A stretch of DNA of 64,000 bases from Flavobacterium sp. (GTDB taxonomy: Bacteria > Bacteroidota > Bacteroidia > Flavobacteriales > Flavobacteriaceae). The position numbers were made by a program, and so were the translations under genes. Below the pieces are notes generated by a model. It did no database searches, was not told the DNA's origin, and saw only the letters and a program-made list of their open reading frames with translations. Positions 60,173-64,000 of this stretch are shown here, piece by piece (position 1 is the stretch's first letter; the number at the start of each line of letters is the position of its first letter). Where the stretch lies: positions 62,001 through 126,000 of the forward strand of contig NZ_JAIXSL010000011.1 in NCBI RefSeq assembly GCF_027484705.1, in the 5' to 3' direction.

Positions 60173-61287
60173 TTTTGATTTTACTGCTGATTTTGATGGT
60201 TTATATCGTGACGATGGCGCAATTGATCGTGGGTTTCGACAAGATCAAAACCGTACCTTTCATACCAAGCGAACCCAAAACCTTTTTTGCGATTGTCGTT
60301 CCGTTCCGCAATGAAAGCGCGAATTTGCCGGTACTTTTAGAAAGCATCAAAAACCTCAAATATCCCAAGGAATTGTTCGAAATCATTCTCGTGAATGACG
60401 CTTCGGAAGATGATTCTGTGCGGCAAATCTATAACTGGCGTATGGAAAACGGCGTGTTTCAAACGACGCTTCTCGAAAACATCCGGCTTTCGGGTTCCCC
60501 CAAAAAAGATGCGATTTCGCGCGCGGTTCCGATTGTTAAAAATGAATGGTTGGTAACGACTGACGCGGATTGTATCGTTCCTGAAAACTGGCTCATGGCT
60601 TTGGACGCTTATATTCAAAAGCACGATATTGAAATGATTGTCGGTTCGGTAGTTTATGATACCAAGAAATCGTTTCTGCACCATTTCCAGCAATTGGATC
60701 TGATGAGTTTGCAGGGCGCAACGATAGGCAGTTTCGGTATGGGATTAGGGTTTTTGTGCAATGGAGCGAATTTCTGTTACACCAAATCTGTGTTTGAGAA
60801 ACTGCATGGTTTTGCAGGAAATAACCAGATTGCAAGTGGCGATGATGTGTTCCTGTTGCAGAAAGCGATGCAAAAAAGCCCTGAAAAAGTACATTTTTTA
60901 AAATCGAAAGAAATTATTGTGCATACCAAACCGACTTCAAGTTGGGCGGAATTGTTTTCGCAGCGTGTGCGTTGGGCATCGAAAGCGGGTGCGTATCAAA
61001 GTGTGTTTGGGAAAGATTTGGCGGTGCTTGTGTTTGCAGGGAATTTGGCGATTGTTCTTGCTTCCTGCTTCTGGGCTCTTGAGATACTTTCGTGGAAGAT
61101 TCCCGCGCTAATGTTTGCGTTGAAGTTTATGACAGACTACTTACTCTTATATAAAACCAATCGATTTTTAAGGAAGAAACGCATGCGGTTTTTGCTGTTC
61201 GCAAGTTTGTTCTATCCGTTTTTTTGCGTGACTGTTGCCATTTTTTCTTGGTTTGGAAAGTACGAATGGAAAGGCAGGAAGTTTTAA
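60169..61287 (+). CDS. membrane-anchored family 2 glycosyltransferase
   Basis: 372 residues. An N-terminal membrane helix (LILLLILMVYIVTMAQLIVGF), then a GT-A domain with IVVPFRNESANLPVLLESI, ILVNDASEDDSV, the metal-binding TTDADCIVPENWL, GDDVFLLQKA and the QRVRW motif of processive or membrane GT2s. Two or three C-terminal helices follow (about 285-365). Coupled to the flippase-like gene upstream. A hairpin repeat element starts right after the stop. Confidence 0.88.
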   Translation: MILILLLILMVYIVTMAQLIVGFDKIKTVPFIPSEPKTFFAIVVPFRNESANLPVLLESIKNLKYPKELFEIILVNDASEDDSVRQIYNWRMENGVFQTTLLENIRLSGSPKKDAISRAVPIVKNEWLVTTDADCIVPENWLMALDAYIQKHDIEMIVGSVVYDTKKSFLHHFQQLDLMSLQGATIGSFGMGLGFLCNGANFCYTKSVFEKLHGFAGNNQIASGDDVFLLQKAMQKSPEKVHFLKSKEIIVHTKPTSSWAELFSQRVRWASKAGAYQSVFGKDLAVLVFAGNLAIVLASCFWALEILSWKIPALMFALKFMTDYLLLYKTNRFLRKKRMRFLLFASLFYPFFCVTVAIFSWFGKYEWKGRKF

Positions 61288-61297
61288 GGAAACGAAA

Positions 61298-61408
61298 ACC
61301 CTAGCCCGGATAGAAGGGAAAATCCTTTTTTGTTTTTAAGGATTCTCAATGTATGTAGCGAGCCTTGATAAAACAAAAAAGATTGGAATGATAGCCGGAA
61401 CAGCTCCT
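61298..61408 (+). repeat. Flavo-1-like intergenic hairpin element, end-type 1, copy d
   Basis: From CCCTAGCCCGGAT to AGCCGGAACAGCTCC. The stem is TTTTTTGTTTT (61326-61336) / AAAACAAAAAA (61370-61380), the same stem sequence as copy c, but the loop is expanded to 33 bases with its own AAGG/CCTT pairing. Confidence 0.78.
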
Positions 61409-61414
61409 AAAAAA

Positions 61415-61900
61415 CTACTTCTTCGCTACATTTAAAATCACCGGAAGCACAAATTGCGTCTTCACGGGAATGCCGCGCTTGATGGCCGGATTCACTTTTG
61501 GGAAATCGACCAATCTTGTTTTGATGATGCTGTCGATTTTGGCAGTGTCATACGAAAGGGTGTCGTTGAGTTGCGGCTCGAATGCTAAGGTTGCGTTCGC
61601 CAATACGGTGACTTTGACGTTGATCGTGTCGAGTTGCGGATATAAAACCGTGAGCGTGTCGCTGCTTAATTTTTGTTGGATCAGTTGCGTGAGGTACTCG
61701 AAAAAGCATTGTTTCTTTTGGGTTTTGTCGGCCACGGAATCGCAGCTTGTGAAATTGGGCAATTCGTCTACTTGGTTCCAGTTGATGGCTTTTAATTCTT
61801 TTTGCAACAACTCGTTTTGATCGGGAATCTGGGAGTTGAAATACTGACAAGAGTATAAACTAAGGCTTAGCAAAAGTAGTATTGGAATTGTTTTTTTCAT
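61415..61900 (-). CDS. lipoprotein with TonB-C-like domain, uncharacterised
   Basis: 161 residues from MKKTIPILLLLSLSLYSC (lipobox LYSC, Cys18); an upstream start at 61918 is less likely. The second half, DTINVKVTVLANATLAFEP...IDSIIKTRLVDFPKVNPAIKRGIPVKTQFVLPVILN, has the layout of the TonB C-terminal domain (substituted P..G pattern, terminal beta strand). A weakly similar protein of unknown function. Envelope location likely. Confidence 0.7.
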   Translation of the reverse strand: MKKTIPILLLLSLSLYSCQYFNSQIPDQNELLQKELKAINWNQVDELPNFTSCDSVADKTQKKQCFFEYLTQLIQQKLSSDTLTVLYPQLDTINVKVTVLANATLAFEPQLNDTLSYDTAKIDSIIKTRLVDFPKVNPAIKRGIPVKTQFVLPVILNVAKK

Positions 61901-62025
61901 ATTCGTAGACGAAACCAAGGCGGATTGTTGGGCTATAAAAGTAGCATTTTATTTTTCAAAAATACTAAAAAATACTTTATGGGGCATTGCGATATCATTA
62001 TAGTAGCCATTGACAAAGCGTAACA

Positions 62026-62057
62026 AAAAAACCAGCTTCGTAAGAAACTGGTTTTTT
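62026..62057 (-). terminator. terminator of the right-edge T9SS gene
   Basis: AAAAAACCAG (62026-62035) / CTGGTTTTTT (62048-62057), 10-bp stem with TTC/GAA pairing in the loop; it works for the minus strand. Confidence 0.88.
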
Positions 62058-62079
62058 ATATTTAGCAAACCTATAGGGC

Positions 62080-64000
62080 TTATTTTCGCATCACTTTTTT
62101 GATCACTTTCGATTGATTGGACGTTGTAACTTCGATGAAGTAAAGTCCGGAAGCCAATGAGGATAAATCAATGAAGTCGGTATTCGATGGCGTTGTTACT
62201 TTTTTGTGCAACATTGATTTTCCTTGAGCATCATATACTTCTATAAAATCGATACTGTTGCCATTGTTTTTTAAAGTAACGTTGAGCACATCCTGAGCCG
62301 GATTCGGATAAAAAAGGAAGTCTGTATTTTCGAACTGGTCTACAGCCAAAGTCGCTACGAATTCCGTTAAGAAAGTATTGGTGACAATGACGGGATTATA
62401 ATCAAAATAAATTCCGGCAGTATTTGAAATAATATCGCCTGTTGCATATCCTGCTTTAGGTTTTACTTTGAAAGTAACATATCCTTTTCCGGTATTCATA
62501 TTTTCCACGGAAGGTGGCAATTGAATGTTGTTGAATTTCCAGGTTAAGTTAGTATCGAGGCGGTCTAAAATATAATCATGACTTGCATTGACCATTTTGA
62601 TCGAAGTTTCGTCGAGTTTTGAATCGAGTACATCTGAAATTCTAACATTGATTGCGCTGGCTGTTCCCGTGTTTTCGAAACGAATCGTATAATACAGATA
62701 ATCGGTAGAGGCAAAACTCGAAGTGAGGATTTTATCACCATGAGATTCCATTTTGTCGTTCGGATCGTAGGAGCCGATTACAATTTCGGAAAGTGTACTG
62801 GCATTATTTTCCGGCACCACATCGCCAGCTAAAGGAACAATTGTCGCGCTGTTGGTGAGCAATTGACCAAGCGTCACACTAGGAATTGGCGGTACTTGCA
62901 TTGAAACAGTCATCGTGCGCACTTCAAAAGGCAACAGATTGGTGAAAGTATAACTGAATCCATTGGCGTCCGGAGTGGTTCCGGATTGCGTATTTGCCGT
63001 AATGGTTAAAGCAGTATCTTTCGTAAAAGTTAGGGTCCCCGAAGCGATGGTTTGATTTCCATAGTTCGCATATACAACTTTATTGGAGTAGACAAATCCG
63101 GCTCTTGGTTGTTGCAACGGAATGATGCTGACCGCTAAATCTTGGAAAGATTGCACTACTGTTACTGGGAAACTATACACCTGCATTCCTGCTCCAATAA
63201 CAGGGCTAATATTACTATAGGAAGCGGTTGTAAGCGCGTAAGTTGCACTATAGGCAGGATCAATAGTATATGCTAAGTCGTACGAACTGGCAGCGTTTTC
63301 ATCATAAATGTTGTACACTCCGGAAGGAGACGTGATGTTGTGCACATTGTCATCGTTATTTTTCTCTATTTGAAATTGACCAAGCGGGAAATTTTGTTCG
63401 CCAACATCTTTCGTTCCATTGGAATTGGAGTCTAAGAATGCATTCAATCGAATGCCAGAGCAAGCTATTCCGCCTTGTGTATTGGCTGTTTCTGTGATGC
63501 GGATGTATCCGGGATCATTGCTGTAATTGGTAGTCATAATCAAATAATATTGACCCGTTTGAGCATTGTTAATGATAGGAAATTCGATTGCATCTACAGA
63601 ATAGCTGCAACTCACAATATTATTTGCTGTTAATGCATTGTAGCATGGTGCCGTTGGCGTTGTAAAAGGACCGTATACAATATAGTCTACATCTAACAAC
63701 TGATTGTCAAAATTGATGGATCTGTTTTGTTCAATTTTCAAATTAATCACGCCCGGACTGCTTACGGGTAAATAGAACCAGGTTGGGTTTGGGTGGGAAG
63801 CCAAACAGCCGTAACTCGCTCCAGGCTCATTAATGTTTAGGTTTTGTGTATTAGAAAACGGCGCGCCCAATGCATTGCATAAGGAATTCGCATTAATGCA
63901 AGTGGAAGAAACATTGCAGTTCGGTGTGGCTACTAACACTAAATTATAAAGCGCATCACATCCCGGCATAGTTACTCTAACTACAATAGGCATTGAATTG
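62080..64000 (-). CDS. large secreted protein with T9SS type A sorting domain, C-terminal part (cut by window edge)
   Basis: 640 residues are visible and the frame stays open past base 64000, so the N-terminus is missing; the Met at 63993 need not be the start. A Cys-rich domain (NCNVSSTCINANSLCNALG) is followed by a pre-peptidase-like beta domain, then AFLDSNSNGTKDVGEQNFPLGQF, two DUF11-like modules and a DUF7619-like SYDPNDKMESHGD domain. The type A sorting domain is at the end (LFYPNPAQDVLNVTLKN..., KVIKKVMRK). The central 200 residues are homologous to the protein at 1-1807. Likely cell-surface. Confidence 0.87.
   Translation of the reverse strand, partial: NSMPIVVRVTMPGCDALYNLVLVATPNCNVSSTCINANSLCNALGAPFSNTQNLNINEPGASYGCLASHPNPTWFYLPVSSPGVINLKIEQNRSINFDNQLLDVDYIVYGPFTTPTAPCYNALTANNIVSCSYSVDAIEFPIINNAQTGQYYLIMTTNYSNDPGYIRITETANTQGGIACSGIRLNAFLDSNSNGTKDVGEQNFPLGQFQIEKNNDDNVHNITSPSGVYNIYDENAASSYDLAYTIDPAYSATYALTTASYSNISPVIGAGMQVYSFPVTVVQSFQDLAVSIIPLQQPRAGFVYSNKVVYANYGNQTIASGTLTFTKDTALTITANTQSGTTPDANGFSYTFTNLLPFEVRTMTVSMQVPPIPSVTLGQLLTNSATIVPLAGDVVPENNASTLSEIVIGSYDPNDKMESHGDKILTSSFASTDYLYYTIRFENTGTASAINVRISDVLDSKLDETSIKMVNASHDYILDRLDTNLTWKFNNIQLPPSVENMNTGKGYVTFKVKPKAGYATGDIISNTAGIYFDYNPVIVTNTFLTEFVATLAVDQFENTDFLFYPNPAQDVLNVTLKNNGNSIDFIEVYDAQGKSMLHKKVTTPSNTDFIDLSSLASGLYFIEVTTSNQSKVIKKVMRK

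Overview
This window looks like ordinary chromosome of a Flavobacteriaceae bacterium, most likely Flavobacterium or a close relative. The evidence is AT-rich intergenic DNA with the Bacteroidetes promoter -7 motif (TAnnTTTG, often with TTG or TTAG about 19 bp upstream), few strong Shine-Dalgarno sites, many secreted proteins with type IX secretion (T9SS) type A sorting domains, a TonB-dependent receptor, and families typical of the group (DUF4271, DUF4296, DUF4407, LytTR/LytS pairs). There is no rRNA operon, prophage, CRISPR array or intact insertion sequence. Two tRNA genes are present: Ser-GGA at 5.5 kb and Leu-UAG at 51.5 kb.

Layout. 1-6 kb: the N-terminal part of a large secreted protein (cut by the window edge), a retropepsin-like protease, TatD, an acyltransferase, asparaginase I and tRNA-Ser. 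6.3-9.5 kb: an RCC1-propeller T9SS protein and a SnoaL-like protein. 9.6-17.4 kb: housekeeping genes (hemD and a DUF4271 partner, a polyprenol-phosphate sugar transferase, dihydroorotase, a DUF4296 lipoprotein, an epimerase, tyrS, a LuxE-like protein). 17.5-25.9 kb: an envelope block on the minus strand (T9SS protein, a tiny protein that is almost only a sorting domain, a beta-helix lipoprotein, a TonB receptor), divergent from a PhoB/PhoR-like pair. 26-32 kb: a sugar transferase, trmB, a LysE-like exporter, an alkyltransferase-like protein, and an iron-sulfur group (Mrp, NifU-like, ferredoxin reductase, ferredoxin). 32-42 kb, minus strand: a secreted intradiol dioxygenase with a sorting domain, a LytS/LytTR/pirin-like operon, a Cthe_2159-type beta-helix protein coupled to a small T9SS protein, a GDSL lipoprotein, DUF3050 and glutaryl-CoA dehydrogenase. 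42-48.5 kb: a NarL-type two-component operon followed by a giant S74-chaperone adhesin-like gene. 48.5-61.3 kb: trmN6, rimM, rpsP, a dipeptidase, a GT4, DUF4407, yjbR, a GNAT, a cyclase, hemW, ruvC, a flippase-like protein and a GT2. 61.4-64 kb: a small lipoprotein and a T9SS protein homologous to the one at position 1.

The most noteworthy structure lies outside the genes. (i) A matched 16-bp palindrome, TACGC-N6-GCGTA, precedes both the NarL-type two-component operon and the S74 adhesin gene, suggesting a dedicated regulator-target circuit. (ii) Six dispersed intergenic hairpin elements form two end-types around a common core. Paired base changes between copies indicate a structured RNA or a palindromic mobile element; they resemble what I remember of the flavobacterial Flavo-1 RNA family. 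Two copies sit between inverted arrays of a GGACACGCCTGCGGCTTT-like unit, giving a composite element. (iii) Several stand-alone or operon-coupled T9SS sorting-domain genes are unusual in size or arrangement.
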